Below, one piece after another: positions 44,720 to 53,899 of a stretch of 64,000 nucleotides of DNA. The stretch covers positions 9,948-73,947 of the forward strand of contig PSMW01000017.1 of NCBI GenBank assembly GCA_040290295.1. The letters are read 5' to 3'. This stretch comes from CAADGV01 sp040290295 (lineage in GTDB: Bacteria > Bacteroidota > Ignavibacteria > UBA10030 > UBA6906). A program made the position numbers and the translations under genes. The notes beneath the pieces are model-generated. The model searched no databases and was not told the DNA's origin. It saw nothing but the letters and a program-made list of their open reading frames with translations. Position 1 is the first letter of the stretch, and every line of letters begins with the position of its first letter.

Positions 44720-45730
44720 TCATGAGAACTGCTTGAGGAATCGTACGTCGTTTTCGTAAAAGAGTCGAATATCGTCAACGCCGTACAACAGCGCGGCGGT
44801 TCGCTCGATGCCCATACCGAATGCGTACCCTGTGTATTTCTCCGCGTCGTAGCCGACCGAGCGGAAAACATTCGGATCGACCATTCCACATCCCAAGATC
44901 TCCAACCATCCCGATTGCTTGCAAAGACGACATCCTTTGCCGTTGCAGAGGAAACACGTGATGTCCATCTCGGCGCTCGGTTCTGTAAACGGAAAGAAGC
45001 TCGGCCGGAAACGATACGTGATATTCGAACCATAGAACTGACGAGCAAACGAAACCAAGGTTCCTTTCAATTCGCTGAACGTTATGCCAACATCGACAGC
45101 GAGTCCTTCCACTTGATAGAAGTTGCACAAGCTGCGAGCGGTCACCGCTTCTTTCCGAAACACCCGTCCCGGCATGATACTGCGAATCGGAGGCTGGTGT
45201 GTTTCCATAACACGAATTTGGACGGGAGAAGTATGCGTACGCAGAACGATATCGTGAGAAACAAAGAACGTATCCTGCATATCGCGCGCTGGATGATCAG
45301 GAGGAAAATTCAGCGCACTGAAATTGTGCCAGTCATCTTCGATCTCTGGACCATCGGCGATACCGAATCCCATGCCGACGAAGATCGCTTTGATCTCGTC
45401 CAACGTTTGCATGATGGGATGGTTCGATCCGCGAAAGAGTCTTCGTCCCGGCAGCGTCAGGTCGAGGTCCTCCGATGGGGCTGGCCTGGCTTGGAGCGTA
45501 GCACGTTTTTCGTCGAACACACGCTGGGCGTATTGACGAAGCTCGTTCAAATGCTTGCCGATCGACGGCTTCTCGTGCGGCGGTACGTTTCGGAGTTCGT
45601 CGAAGAGCGAGGCAATGCGACCCTTCCGGGCAAGATATTTTACTCTGAACGCCTCGAGGTGTTGTTCTGTCGAAATCGAAGAAATGTCCGCTTCCAGTTC
45701 CTCACGAAGCTTGGCTATGTGTTCGAGCAT
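44720..45730 (-). CDS. pheS: Phenylalanyl-tRNA synthetase alpha subunit
   Basis: 336 residues from ATG 45730 (an upstream TTG at 45745 is possible). Coiled-coil N-terminus (LEHIAKLREELEADISSIST), then class II core: HPIMQTLDEIKAIFVGMGF, NFPPDHPARDMQDTFFV, HTSPVQIRVMETHQPP, PGRVFRKEAVTAR, and motif 3 YAFGMGIERTAALLYGVDDI. The four Cys in CFLCNGKGCRLCKQSGW form a zinc-ribbon-like insert seen in some bacteria. A strong hairpin precedes the gene. Confidence 0.97.
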   Translation of the reverse strand: MLEHIAKLREELEADISSISTEQHLEAFRVKYLARKGRIASLFDELRNVPPHEKPSIGKHLNELRQYAQRVFDEKRATLQARPAPSEDLDLTLPGRRLFRGSNHPIMQTLDEIKAIFVGMGFGIADGPEIEDDWHNFSALNFPPDHPARDMQDTFFVSHDIVLRTHTSPVQIRVMETHQPPIRSIMPGRVFRKEAVTARSLCNFYQVEGLAVDVGITFSELKGTLVSFARQFYGSNITYRFRPSFFPFTEPSAEMDITCFLCNGKGCRLCKQSGWLEILGCGMVDPNVFRSVGYDAEKYTGYAFGMGIERTAALLYGVDDIRLFYENDVRFLKQFS

Positions 45731-45754
45731 GGCGGGTAGGGACAATACGAAAAT

Positions 45755-45792
45755 CTTCCTGTGGGGCAGCGTTCGCTGCCCCCGACAGGAAG
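45755..45792 (-). terminator. Strong hairpin between rplT and pheS
   Basis: CTTCCTGT-CG-GGGGCAGC pairs with GCTGCCCC-ACAGGAAG around a GAAC loop (minus strand), followed by ATTTTCG. A long, GC-rich stem at the rplT/pheST boundary: probably a terminator or attenuator setting the ratio of ribosomal-protein to synthetase expression. Confidence 0.7.
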
Positions 45793-45806
45793 AGATGTGA
45801 ATGAAC

Positions 45807-46154
45807 TTACGCTGTCGCGAACTTTACGACCTCAGCAAATGCGTCGGGGTTGCTCACCGCAAGGTCGGCGAGCAGCTTGCGGTTGATATCGACCTTCTTC
45901 TTGTTCAAGCCGTTGATCAACCGTGAGTAGGTTGTTCCGTTCAGTCGGGCTGCCGCGTTGATACGCGTGATCCACAACTGCCGGAACGTGCGTTTCTTGG
46001 TTTTCCGATCGCGGTAGGCGTATTGCATCGCCTTTTCCACATGGTGTTTGGCGACCGTGTACACTTTGCTTCTCGCACCCCAGTAGCCCTTCGCTTGCTT
46101 CATGACGCGCTTGCGACGGCGGTGGGAGGCAACTGTATTCTGCGAACGTGGCAT
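45807..46154 (-). CDS. rplT: 50S ribosomal protein L20
   Basis: 115 residues from ATG 46154. The basic N-terminus (NTVASHRRRKRVMKQAKGYW) and SRLINGLNKKKVDINRKLLA are diagnostic. A longer upstream frame is not plausible for this family. Normal length. In many bacteria L20 represses its own infC-rpmI-rplT operon. Confidence 0.96.
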   Translation of the reverse strand: MPRSQNTVASHRRRKRVMKQAKGYWGARSKVYTVAKHHVEKAMQYAYRDRKTKKRTFRQLWITRINAAARLNGTTYSRLINGLNKKKVDINRKLLADLAVSNPDAFAEVVKFATA

Positions 46155-46236
46155 AGTTGCTCTTGTCCTTTGTGAGATGATGAAATGGTCTCGTTGACGC
46201 TGAGACGTTGATAGTACGGTGTAGCCTATAAAATCG

Positions 46237-46431
46237 TTATGTGGCAAGCATTTCGCGCACCGCCTTGACGTCCGGCTTGGCAACCAATGCCGGGAGGCGA
46301 AGCTTGCGTTTGCGTTTTCGTGACTTCGACGTCAGGATGTGGCTCCGATATGCTTTCGCCCGCTTGATCTTCCCTGTTCCCGTAATCTTGAAGCGCTTCC
46401 TTGCTGCGCTTCGGGTTTTGGTTTTCGGCAT
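46237..46431 (-). CDS. rpmI: 50S ribosomal protein L35
   Basis: 64 residues: MPKTKTRSAARKRFKITGTG, KRAKAYRSHILTSKS, RKRKLRLPALVAKPDVK. Complete and of normal length. 2 bp from infC and 82 bp before rplT. Confidence 0.96.
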   Translation of the reverse strand: MPKTKTRSAARKRFKITGTGKIKRAKAYRSHILTSKSRKRKRKLRLPALVAKPDVKAVREMLAT

Positions 46432-46433
46432 TT

Positions 46434-46994
46434 CTACGCTTCCTTGGTTATTTGCTTGTCTGATTTCTGCTCGACCTTCTTTTTCCGTTCCGGGGCAAAG
46501 ATCACGATCATGCTTCTGCCTTCCATGTGCGCGGGTTGATCGATCTTTGCAATATCACTCAGTTGTTCAGCCAACCGCTCTAGCAACTCTCTCCCGTGAT
46601 CCTGATAGGTAATTTCTCTCCCCTTGAAGACGACGGTGGCTTTGACCTTGTGTCCCTCCATCAGAAAATTTCTCGCGTGGCGCATCTTGAAGTTGAAATC
46701 GTGCGTGTCGGTGTTAGGATGGAAACGCAACTCCTTCAACTGCGTCACATGCTGGTGCTTCTTTTGGATTTTATCCTTCTTGGCAATTTCGTATTTGTAC
46801 TTGCCGAAATTGATCACCTTGCACACGGGGGGATTGGCGTTCGGAACAATTTCCACAAGGTCGGCATCGCGTTCCTTCGCCAATTCGATGGCTTCGCGCG
46901 GCGTCATCACGCCAAGCTGCGCTCCACGTTCGTCGATCACTCGTACTTGCGGTGAGCGGATCTCTTCGTTGACGCGAACTCGTTCTTTGCTAAT
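46434..46994 (-). CDS. infC: Translation initiation factor IF-3, AUU start
   Basis: 186 residues when read from an ATT codon at 46994, which sits 7 bp after GGAGG. The first residues then read (M)SKERVRVNEEIRSPQVRVID, the canonical IF-3 N-terminus; the nearest GTG at 46940 would delete 18 conserved residues. Remaining motifs: REAIELAKERDADLVEIVPN, PPVCKVINFGKYKYEIAKK, QLKELRFHPNTDTHDFNFK, MIVIFAPERKKK. Rare AUU starts let IF-3 repress its own translation in Escherichia coli and others; the same is likely here. Confidence 0.94.
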   Translation of the reverse strand: MSKERVRVNEEIRSPQVRVIDERGAQLGVMTPREAIELAKERDADLVEIVPNANPPVCKVINFGKYKYEIAKKDKIQKKHQHVTQLKELRFHPNTDTHDFNFKMRHARNFLMEGHKVKATVVFKGREITYQDHGRELLERLAEQLSDIAKIDQPAHMEGRSMIVIFAPERKKKVEQKSDKQITKEA

Positions 46995-47055
46995 AGTATA
47001 GCCTCCTTCGTTGTGATGTGGGGGAGATGCGCGAAGCGTTCACGACGTATGCTCC

Positions 47056-49056
47056 TTACGTTGTCACTGCTTGGATGTTGATATGCGTCAGTGCCCGCAA
47101 CTCGTCCAAATGATCTTCACCGCTGATCCATTTCTCGGCGATTTCCTTTTTCAAAAACGCCAAGAAGGCGTCCTTCGGTATCCTGCCAAGACCCCCCTTC
47201 TTGTGTCGTCGCACCGCTACCGTTCTGCTTTGTCGTTCTTTCTCCCCCACCACCAACATGTAGGGAACTTTCTTTGTCTCCCACTCTCGAATCTTGTAAT
47301 TCACTTTTTCGTTGCGATCGTCGAGTTCCAACCGAACACCTCCCGCAGCATACTCAGCCCGGAGTTGCCGCGCATACTCCAACTGGGCATCGGTGATCGG
47401 GAGGATCGCTACCTGAACAGGGGCAAGCCAGAGAGGAAACTCGCCGGCAAAGTGCTCGATGAGAACGCCGATGAAGCGTTCCAGCGACCCAAACGGGGCA
47501 CGGTGGATGATCACGGGCCGATGCTTCTGCCCATCGCTGCCGATGTACTCGAGCTGGAAACGTTCAGGCATGACATAATCGACCTGTACGGTTCCCAATT
47601 GCCAAGTGCGGCGGAGTGCGTCCAGCACCATAAAGTCGATCTTCGGACCGTAGAACGCCGCCTCGCCGATGCCAATATAGTAATTTAGGTTCTTTACGTC
47701 AGCCACCTCTTTGATTTCGCGTTCCGAGCGTTCCCACATAGCATCCTCGCCGCCATATTTTTCTTTGTTCTTCGGGTCGCGGAAGGACAAGCGGGTTTTG
47801 AAATCCTTGAATCCCAGCGTGTTGAACACAAGTTGTATCAAGTCGATCACCTCGCACAGCTCGTCCCTCAATTGGTCGGGGCGAACGTACATGTGAGAAT
47901 CATCCACGGTAAACGAACGCACGCGCGTCAAGCCAGTCAACTCACCCGATTGCTCGTACCGATAGACGGTACCGAACTCCGCCAAACGAATCGGCAGATC
48001 CCGGTAACTGCGCGGCTTCGCCAAATAAATTTGATGGTGATGCGGGCAGTTCATCGGCTTCAACAGGTACTCTTCATCCTCGACTTTGATCGGCGCAAAT
48101 TGGCTATCCTTGTAGTACGGATAATGACCACTGGTTTTGTAGAGTTGGAGATTGCCGATATGCGGTGTCACGACGGGTAAGTACCAGCGCTTGCGTTGCT
48201 CCTCGCGCAGGAAGTTTTCCAACTCTTCACGGATGATTGTTCCTTTCGGAAGCCAGATGGGGAGTCCGCCGCCTACTTTCGGCGTGATCATGAACAGCTC
48301 CAACTCCTGCCCCAGCTTCCGATGGTCGCGGCGTTTGGCTTCTTCGAGGCGGTAGAGATATTCGTCGAGTTCTTTCTGCGTCGGGAAGGTGATGCCGTAG
48401 ATGCGTTGCAGCATCTTATTCTTTTCGTTGCCACGCCAATACGCGCCGGCAACACTGAGAAGTTTTATGGCGTTGATGCGACCGGTCGATGGGATGTGAG
48501 GACCAAAACACAGATCAGTAAAGTTCCCTTGATGGTAGAAGGTGATGGTTTCTCCTTTCAGTCCTTCAAGAAGTTCGAGCTTGTATGGGTCACCCTTTTT
48601 CTTGAAGTACGCGACTGCGTCCTCCCATGAAACAACTTCACGCTTGTAGGGTACATCACGCTGAGCAAGCTCGCGCATCTTCTTTTCGATCTCGCTGAGA
48701 TCGACAGCGGTAATCGAATGGTCGCCCATGTCGATATCGTAGTAGAAGCCATGTTCGATCGGAGGACCGATGCCAAACTTGGTCCCCGGAAAAAGTGTCT
48801 CGATTGCTTCAGCCATGAGATGGGCGGAGCTGTGCCAATAGGTGCGTTTGGCTTCCTCATCATCCCACGTGTGAATCTTGATCGACGCGTCCGTCTCGAT
48901 TGGTCGAAACAAATCCCACACTTCCCCATTCACGGAGATTGCCAAAGCAGCCCGCGCCAACCGAGGACTGATGTCCTCGGCGATCTGTTGTCCCGTGATG
49001 CCGCTCGGATACATCCGAACGGAACCATCGGGAAGTGTGATGCGAATCTGCGCCAT
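47056..49056 (-). CDS. thrS: Threonyl-tRNA synthetase
   Basis: 666 residues, complete: TGS domain (ITLPDGSVRMYPSGITGQQI), editing domain with HSSAHLMAEA and the second-half LSVAGAYWRGNEKNKMLQRI, class II core with zinc ligands Cys in LKPMNCPHHHQIYL, His in FTVDDSHMYVRPDQL and His in IIHRAPFGSLERFIGVLIEH. The C-terminal anticodon-binding domain begins LWLAPVQVAILPITDAQLEY. It heads the thrS-infC-rpmI-rplT-pheST order found widely in bacteria. Confidence 0.97.
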   Translation of the reverse strand: MAQIRITLPDGSVRMYPSGITGQQIAEDISPRLARAALAISVNGEVWDLFRPIETDASIKIHTWDDEEAKRTYWHSSAHLMAEAIETLFPGTKFGIGPPIEHGFYYDIDMGDHSITAVDLSEIEKKMRELAQRDVPYKREVVSWEDAVAYFKKKGDPYKLELLEGLKGETITFYHQGNFTDLCFGPHIPSTGRINAIKLLSVAGAYWRGNEKNKMLQRIYGITFPTQKELDEYLYRLEEAKRRDHRKLGQELELFMITPKVGGGLPIWLPKGTIIREELENFLREEQRKRWYLPVVTPHIGNLQLYKTSGHYPYYKDSQFAPIKVEDEEYLLKPMNCPHHHQIYLAKPRSYRDLPIRLAEFGTVYRYEQSGELTGLTRVRSFTVDDSHMYVRPDQLRDELCEVIDLIQLVFNTLGFKDFKTRLSFRDPKNKEKYGGEDAMWERSEREIKEVADVKNLNYYIGIGEAAFYGPKIDFMVLDALRRTWQLGTVQVDYVMPERFQLEYIGSDGQKHRPVIIHRAPFGSLERFIGVLIEHFAGEFPLWLAPVQVAILPITDAQLEYARQLRAEYAAGGVRLELDDRNEKVNYKIREWETKKVPYMLVVGEKERQSRTVAVRRHKKGGLGRIPKDAFLAFLKKEIAEKWISGEDHLDELRALTHINIQAVTT

Positions 49057-49071
49057 AGGTGTTCTACTGAA

Positions 49072-49115
49072 AACAAAAAATCGCCCGACCTTTCACGTGG
49101 GGCGGGACGATTCGA
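49072..49115 (-). terminator. Terminator downstream of the tRNA cluster
   Basis: On the minus strand TCGTCCCGCC...GGTCGGGCGA forms a stem with one mismatch, followed by T6 (ATTTTTTG). It separates the tRNA-Val gene from thrS. Confidence 0.55.
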
Positions 49116-49120
49116 TTGTG

Positions 49121-49194
<74 letters not shown>

Positions 49195-49272
49195 CTGAAG
49201 CTTCTTGCCATACCCTACCGTGTGAATTGTTCGGCTGCTAAGGTATGGGCTGCTGCGCAGCACTACGCACTG

Positions 49273-49358
49273 TGCCGAGGATGGGACTTGAACCCATACG
49301 GACCCGAAAGTCCACAGGATTTTAAGTCCTGTGCGTCTACCAATTCCGCCACCCCGGC
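49273..49358 (-). tRNA. tRNA-Leu (TAA)
   Basis: 86 nt, class II with an extended variable arm. Acceptor GCCGGGG / CCTCGGC, discriminator A, anticodon loop CTTAAAA giving TAA, T-loop GGTTCAAGTCC. Confidence 0.95.
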
Positions 49359-49413
49359 GAAGAGTAATACCTGCAACCCAAACAGCGCTTTTGCCCGACC
49401 TCAACAGTTCTGG

Positions 49414-49485
49414 AGGCGCCGGGCGGATTCGAACCGCCGCATAAAGGTTTTGCAGACCTCTCCCTTACCACTTGGGTACGGCGCC
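49414..49485 (-). tRNA. tRNA-Cys (GCA)
   Basis: 72 nt. Acceptor GGCGCCG / CGGCGCC perfect, discriminator U as expected for Cys identity, anticodon loop CTGCAAA giving GCA, T-arm GGTTCGAATCC. Confidence 0.95.
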
Positions 49486-49617
49486 ATAATTGCCGACAAA
49501 CAAAACCCCGCCACCTGGAGGGACTTGGGGCGGCGGGGCCACTTTAAAGAGGAAGTGTGTTAATCAGACAATCAGCGCGATTACCGATTGTCGAGGTGTC
49601 CCACCGAAGTGGGACAG

Positions 49618-49690
<73 letters not shown>

Positions 49691-49977
49691 ATTGGCGCTA
49701 CCAATATAACAAACATCCTCTTCGGGTGCAAGAGCGTTTCTGCTTATCAAAGACCAATGCAACGTGAAAAAATATACAGTGCATGTTCCTGAAAGTCAAG
49801 AACCAAATAGGTTTCTAACAAGCAAGGACTGAAAGGTGTGGATTGTTTCAACAACAGACAACGCCACGGTACGCCGAGAACGCTTCCGCTGAAAAATCAT
49901 CCGGTTTCATCACCGAGATGGAGAATTCCGTACAGGTGTACGTCATGGTCATCGCTTTTTCGTCAAGGCAAACGGTT

Positions 49978-50347
49978 TGTTGTCCTGTTCACAAGCTCTG
50001 GCTCAACTGCAAGCATCGATTAATCCGACGAAAGACAAGAAGCATTACGAAAGTGCTACAGGAACCTTGAGAAATGGGAAGGGGCAGTACTTTTTTGCGG
50101 GACGCACAAACCAACTCAACAATTTTCTACGACGAGGATTCCTCGCGTTTGAAATTACACGAGCGATCCTGACCGGAGCAATGACCCAGAGCGTCGTATT
50201 GACTCTTTCGATGTCAGGAACAACTTCTGCGGCATATCACCTCTCACTTCATCGCGTAACGCCCACTGGGGAGACGCAACGTCGGTAGCAAGCGCGAACA
50301 AAGGTTGCGTGCAGGTTGGTTCGTGGCAACGTGCACGCTCGTTGTGA
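49978..50347 (+). pseudogene. Relic of a secreted DNRLRE-type repeat protein
   Basis: The frame LAQLQASINPTKDKKHYESA, then GNGKGQYFFAGRT-like TLRNGKGQYFFAGRTNQ, LRRGFLAFEITRAI and SVVLTLSMSG is typical of extracellular proteins in this group. Near 50261 it shifts frame and goes on as AHWGDATSVASANKG before a stop at 50347. The usual signal peptide is out of frame. It is on the opposite strand to its neighbours, between a tRNA gene and the greA terminator, and is clearly decayed. Confidence 0.5.
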
Positions 50348-50377
50348 TGAAATAAGTCCCTTCGGCAAGAAAACGAG

Positions 50378-50410
50378 AAGCTCTCCGCTCCAACGACGAG
50401 CGGAGAGCTT
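50378..50410 (-). terminator. Rho-independent terminator of greA
   Basis: AAGCTCTCCGCTC pairs perfectly (13 bp) with GAGCGGAGAGCTT around a 7-nt loop; on the minus strand it is followed by CTCGTTTTCTT. It lies 20 bp after the greA stop. Confidence 0.85.
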
Positions 50411-50430
50411 GTGTCCGACACGCTGAGACG

Positions 50431-50904
50431 TTATCTGTTAATGTCGAGAATCTGATAGGTAAGCAATCCGACGGGGACTTTGATCTCGACGACCTCTCCC
50501 TTCTTCTTCCCCAAGAGTGCCTTGCCGATCGGAGAAGTGACCGAGATCTTATGAGCTTCGAAGTCTGCTTCTTCGGGAGAGACCAAAAGGTATTCGAATG
50601 TATTGTGCGTTTTCAAGTCCTTGAGCTTTACCCTGCTCAAGATATACACCTTGTCGTTCGGCAGGTCCTTTGCTTCGATCAGCTTCGCCTTCGCAAGGGT
50701 CATCTCCAGCTTCTGAATGCGAAGCTCGAGATGTTGTTGTTCCTCTTTCGCAGCGTCGTACTCGGCGTTCTCCGATAAATCGCCATGCCCACGCGCCTCG
50801 GCAATGACCTGAGCGATACGTTTTCGCCCATTGGTCTTCAGCTCGTGCAGTTCCTGCTCCAGCGCTACCAAGCGCTCACGAGTGAGGTAAACTGTATCGG
50901 ACAT
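50431..50904 (-). CDS. greA: Transcription elongation factor GreA
   Basis: 157 residues from ATG 50904. N-terminal antiparallel coiled coil with GDLSENAEYDAAKEEQQHLE, including the acidic tip residues, and C-terminal FKBP-like domain (ISVTSPIGKALLGKKKGEVV, IKVPVGLLTYQILDI). Rescues backtracked RNA polymerase by stimulating transcript cleavage. The 186-bp gap upstream, before ribBA, holds a nested inverted repeat (CTCCCAC-AG-TGGGAG inside GCCCGAC...GTCGGGC) that may end the ribBA transcript. Confidence 0.95.
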   Translation of the reverse strand: MSDTVYLTRERLVALEQELHELKTNGRKRIAQVIAEARGHGDLSENAEYDAAKEEQQHLELRIQKLEMTLAKAKLIEAKDLPNDKVYILSRVKLKDLKTHNTFEYLLVSPEEADFEAHKISVTSPIGKALLGKKKGEVVEIKVPVGLLTYQILDINR

Positions 50905-51090
50905 GCACATCTCCAACGGTTTGTTTGGGACAAAAGAAATAGCCATCATCCGCATGTGCGAATGGTGGCTAACCACCTTCTCGGCTGTTATTAGGTACTG
51001 AATCCGCCCGACAAAATCAAGTCGGTGAACGCCTCTCCCACTGTGGGAGCCTCTCCCCTGTTTGCGTCGGGCTGTGAAAGGATTATCGGA

Positions 51091-52335
51091 TTATTTCGCC
51101 TTCAACTTTTGGTCGACGAGAATGAGATGACCAAGCTTGTCGCGTTTGGTTTTCAGATATTTCTCGTTGACTTCATTCGGTCCCATCTCCAGCGGCACAC
51201 GCTCCACAATTTCCAGTCCGTACCCGTGAAGTCCGACGACCTTCTTCGGATTGTTGGTCAGTAGACGAATCTTCGTCACACCCAGATCGCGCAAAATCTG
51301 CGCGCCGATACCGTAATCGCGAAGGTCGGCGCGAAAGCCTAACTTCTCGTTTGCTTCCACGGTGTCCAGTCCATCGTCCTGAAGCTTGTACGCTTTCAGT
51401 TTGTTGTACAGACCGATTCCGCGACCTTCTTGCCGCATGTACAACACCACCCCTGTTCCTTCCTTCTCAACCATATGCAAAGCCGAAATCAATTGCTCGT
51501 TGCAATCGCAGCGAAGAGAGCCAAAGAGATCGCCGGTGAGGCACTCCGAGTGAACGCGGACCAACGTCGGATGATCGGGTCGGATGACCCCTTTGGTCAG
51601 GGCGATATGTTCCTTGTTGTCGGGCTCGCTGCGATAGAGGTGAATATGGAACGATCCGTACTTTGTCGGCAGCGTTGTTTCAACTAATTTTTGGACGAGC
51701 TTCTCTTTTGTCATGCGGTATGCGATCAAGTCCCGAACGGTAATGATCTTGAGATGAAACTGTTCGGCAATCTTCATCAGTTCGGGGACGCGCGCCATCG
51801 AGCCGTCGTCCTTGAGAATCTCACACAGCACGCCCGCGGGATAAAGGCCACCCAACTTGCATAAATCGATCACCGCTTCGGTATGGCCTGCACGACGGAG
51901 GACGCCGCCCTCCATAGCACGAAGAGGAAACACGTGCCCGGGACGCGCAAAATCGCTCGGCTTTGCCTTCGGATCGATCAGCGCTTTCACCGTCGCCGAA
52001 CGATCGTGTGCTGAAACACCCGTTGTCGTACCGTGAATGTAATCCACCGAAACGGTGAACGACGTTTCGTGAAGCGACGTGTTGGTTTCGACCATCAACT
52101 CTAATCCCAACTCTTTTGCTCGTTCAGCAACGATGGGTGCGCAGATGATGCCGCGTCCGTGCGTCGCCATGAAGTTGATGACGGAAGGCTCGGCAAATTC
52201 CGCTGCACAGACAAAATCGCCTTCGTTCTCCCGATCATCATCATCAACAACGATCACGATCTTTCCCTGTCGAATATCATGGATCGCTTCGTCGATCGTG
52301 TTGAAAGCGCTGCGTCGTGTCTGTGTGGACGACAT
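51091..52335 (-). CDS. ribBA: Bifunctional DHBP synthase / GTP cyclohydrolase II
   Basis: 414 residues. RibB half: VVDDDDRENEGDFVCAAEFA, HETSFTVSVDYIHGTTTGVS, RPGHVFPLRAMEGGVLRRAG. RibA half: HSECLTGDLFGSLRCDCNEQ with the three zinc Cys, YMRQEGRGIGLYNKLKAYKL, DYGIGAQILRDLGV and TNNPKKVVGLHGYGLEIVER. Makes both precursors of riboflavin. No FMN riboswitch is visible; it sits downstream of yajC with an 11-bp gap. Confidence 0.96.
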   Translation of the reverse strand: MSSTQTRRSAFNTIDEAIHDIRQGKIVIVVDDDDRENEGDFVCAAEFAEPSVINFMATHGRGIICAPIVAERAKELGLELMVETNTSLHETSFTVSVDYIHGTTTGVSAHDRSATVKALIDPKAKPSDFARPGHVFPLRAMEGGVLRRAGHTEAVIDLCKLGGLYPAGVLCEILKDDGSMARVPELMKIAEQFHLKIITVRDLIAYRMTKEKLVQKLVETTLPTKYGSFHIHLYRSEPDNKEHIALTKGVIRPDHPTLVRVHSECLTGDLFGSLRCDCNEQLISALHMVEKEGTGVVLYMRQEGRGIGLYNKLKAYKLQDDGLDTVEANEKLGFRADLRDYGIGAQILRDLGVTKIRLLTNNPKKVVGLHGYGLEIVERVPLEMGPNEVNEKYLKTKRDKLGHLILVDQKLKAK

Positions 52336-52346
52336 TGTGACCTCGA

Positions 52347-52691
52347 CTACTTGTTGTCTTTCTTCTCGTCTCCGCCTTCACGAATCACGCTTGCAACTGC
52401 GGCGCGTTCGAATTTCATTTTCACGTTGTCGGCAACCTGCACCAGCACCGTCCGATCTTCCAACCCTGCAATCGTGCCGTGCAGACCACCGGTGAGAATT
52501 ACCTTGTCCCCTTTTTTGAGCGATTCAATCATCTGCTGATGTTGCTTCTGCTTCTTTTGCTGAGGACGCAAGATCATGAAGTAGAAGATTGCGATGATCG
52601 AACCGAACATGATGAGCGTGCTGAGCAATCCGCCGCCACCCCCACCGTTGCCGGGAGGTGGAGCCATGAGCACGAGTGGTAGAACGTTCAC
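52347..52691 (-). CDS. yajC: Preprotein translocase subunit YajC
   Basis: 114 residues. Gly-rich N-terminus, one membrane helix (LLSTLIMFGSIIAIFYFMIL), the diagnostic RPQQKKQKQHQQM, then LKKGDKVILTGGLHGTIAGL and a charged C-terminus. Accessory subunit with SecDF. Next to tgt as in many genomes. Confidence 0.93.
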   Translation of the reverse strand: MNVLPLVLMAPPPGNGGGGGGLLSTLIMFGSIIAIFYFMILRPQQKKQKQHQQMIESLKKGDKVILTGGLHGTIAGLEDRTVLVQVADNVKMKFERAAVASVIREGGDEKKDNK

Positions 52692-52705
52692 GTGATCTCC
52701 TCTAT

Positions 52706-53863
52706 TTATGAAATAAGTGTTTCCAGTGTATCGACCTCAGCCGAAAGCTGTTGCAGTATGTCCATTTTCCATTCACGAAAGCGATCCCTCATGATCGCTT
52801 CACGTGCCGCATGTACCAGCCATAGGTAGAAGGCAAGATTGTGGAGCGAAGCAAGTTGGAGTGCGAGAATTTCGCCCGCCTTCACTAGATGCCTGATGTA
52901 CGCTCGCGTGAAGGTGCGGCACCCGTAACACGTGCACTGCTCATCAATCGGTCTGAAGTCCGTCGCATACGATGCGTTTCTGATGTTGATTTTTCCGTTC
53001 CGGGTGAAAAACATGCCGTTTCGCCCGTTACGCGTGGGCATGACACAATCGAACATGTCGATACCGCGCTCGATGCATTCGAGAATGTTTTCGGGCGTTC
53101 CGACGCCCATGAGGTAGCGTGGCTTCGTCTCCGGCAGAATGTCCGTCACCAGATCGGTGATGCTGTACATCGCATCGGTCGGTTCTCCCACCGAAAGCCC
53201 GCCGATGGCGTAGCCCGCGAAGTCCATTTCGACCAGCGCTTGGGCAGAATACGTACGGATCGAAGGATAGACCGAACCCTGGACGATCGCAAAAAGGGTT
53301 TGCCTATATCCGTACAGCGCTGAGGTCTGCTCGAAGCGTGCCTTGCAGCGTTCCGCCCATCGCAACGTCAGTTCGTTCGATTCGCGCGCATAGCGTTCGT
53401 CGCACGGATGCGGCGTGCATTCATCCAACACCATCATAATATCGGAGCCGAGTGCACGTTGAATTTCCACCACCGACTCGGGCGTGAACCGATGCTCGGA
53501 TCCATCGTGGTGCGATTTGAACGTCACACCATCTTCGTCCACTCCACGCAGGTCGGAAAGGCTGAACACCTGGTACCCGCCGCTATCCGTGAGAATCGGT
53601 CTGTGCCAGTGGATGAAGGTATGCAGTCCCCCGGCTTGCCGAATGATATCGACACCGGGACGAAGATAGAGATGGTACGTGTTGCCAAGAATGATTTGCG
53701 CACCAATCTCCTCTAACTCGCGCTGCTCGACAGCTTTCACCGTCCCCTGTGTCCCAACAGGCATGAAGACCGGCGTAAGAATTTCCCCGTGATCGGTGGT
53801 AATGACGCCTGCCCGAGCTTTGCGCTCGCTATGTTGTAAACGATAGCCGAACAAACCGCTCAT
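52706..53863 (-). CDS. tgt: tRNA-guanine transglycosylase
   Basis: 385 residues from ATG 53863 (a GTG 15 bp upstream is also possible). Motifs: TPVFMPVGTQGTVKAVEQRE, LGNTYHLYLRPGVDIIRQAG, the catalytic Asp in PILTDSGGYQVFSLSD, GGLSVGEP, YLMGVGTPENILECIERGID with MFDCVMPTRNGRNG, and the zinc set CTCYGCRTFTRAYIRHL with a later His. Exchanges guanine for preQ1 at the wobble position. Confidence 0.96.
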   Translation of the reverse strand: MSGLFGYRLQHSERKARAGVITTDHGEILTPVFMPVGTQGTVKAVEQRELEEIGAQIILGNTYHLYLRPGVDIIRQAGGLHTFIHWHRPILTDSGGYQVFSLSDLRGVDEDGVTFKSHHDGSEHRFTPESVVEIQRALGSDIMMVLDECTPHPCDERYARESNELTLRWAERCKARFEQTSALYGYRQTLFAIVQGSVYPSIRTYSAQALVEMDFAGYAIGGLSVGEPTDAMYSITDLVTDILPETKPRYLMGVGTPENILECIERGIDMFDCVMPTRNGRNGMFFTRNGKINIRNASYATDFRPIDEQCTCYGCRTFTRAYIRHLVKAGEILALQLASLHNLAFYLWLVHAAREAIMRDRFREWKMDILQQLSAEVDTLETLIS

Positions 53864-53899
53864 AAAGTAGTCAAACACTGCAGGAAATGCAACGAGGAG

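Noticed and set aside
49838..50070. Short plus-strand frames beside the tRNA-Gly gene
   Set aside because: They give no continuous family signature; only the frame from about 49978 does, and that one is decayed.
50977..51090. FMN riboswitch near ribBA
   Set aside because: The inverted repeats there lie downstream of ribBA and show none of the RFN conserved elements; ribBA is in an operon behind yajC.
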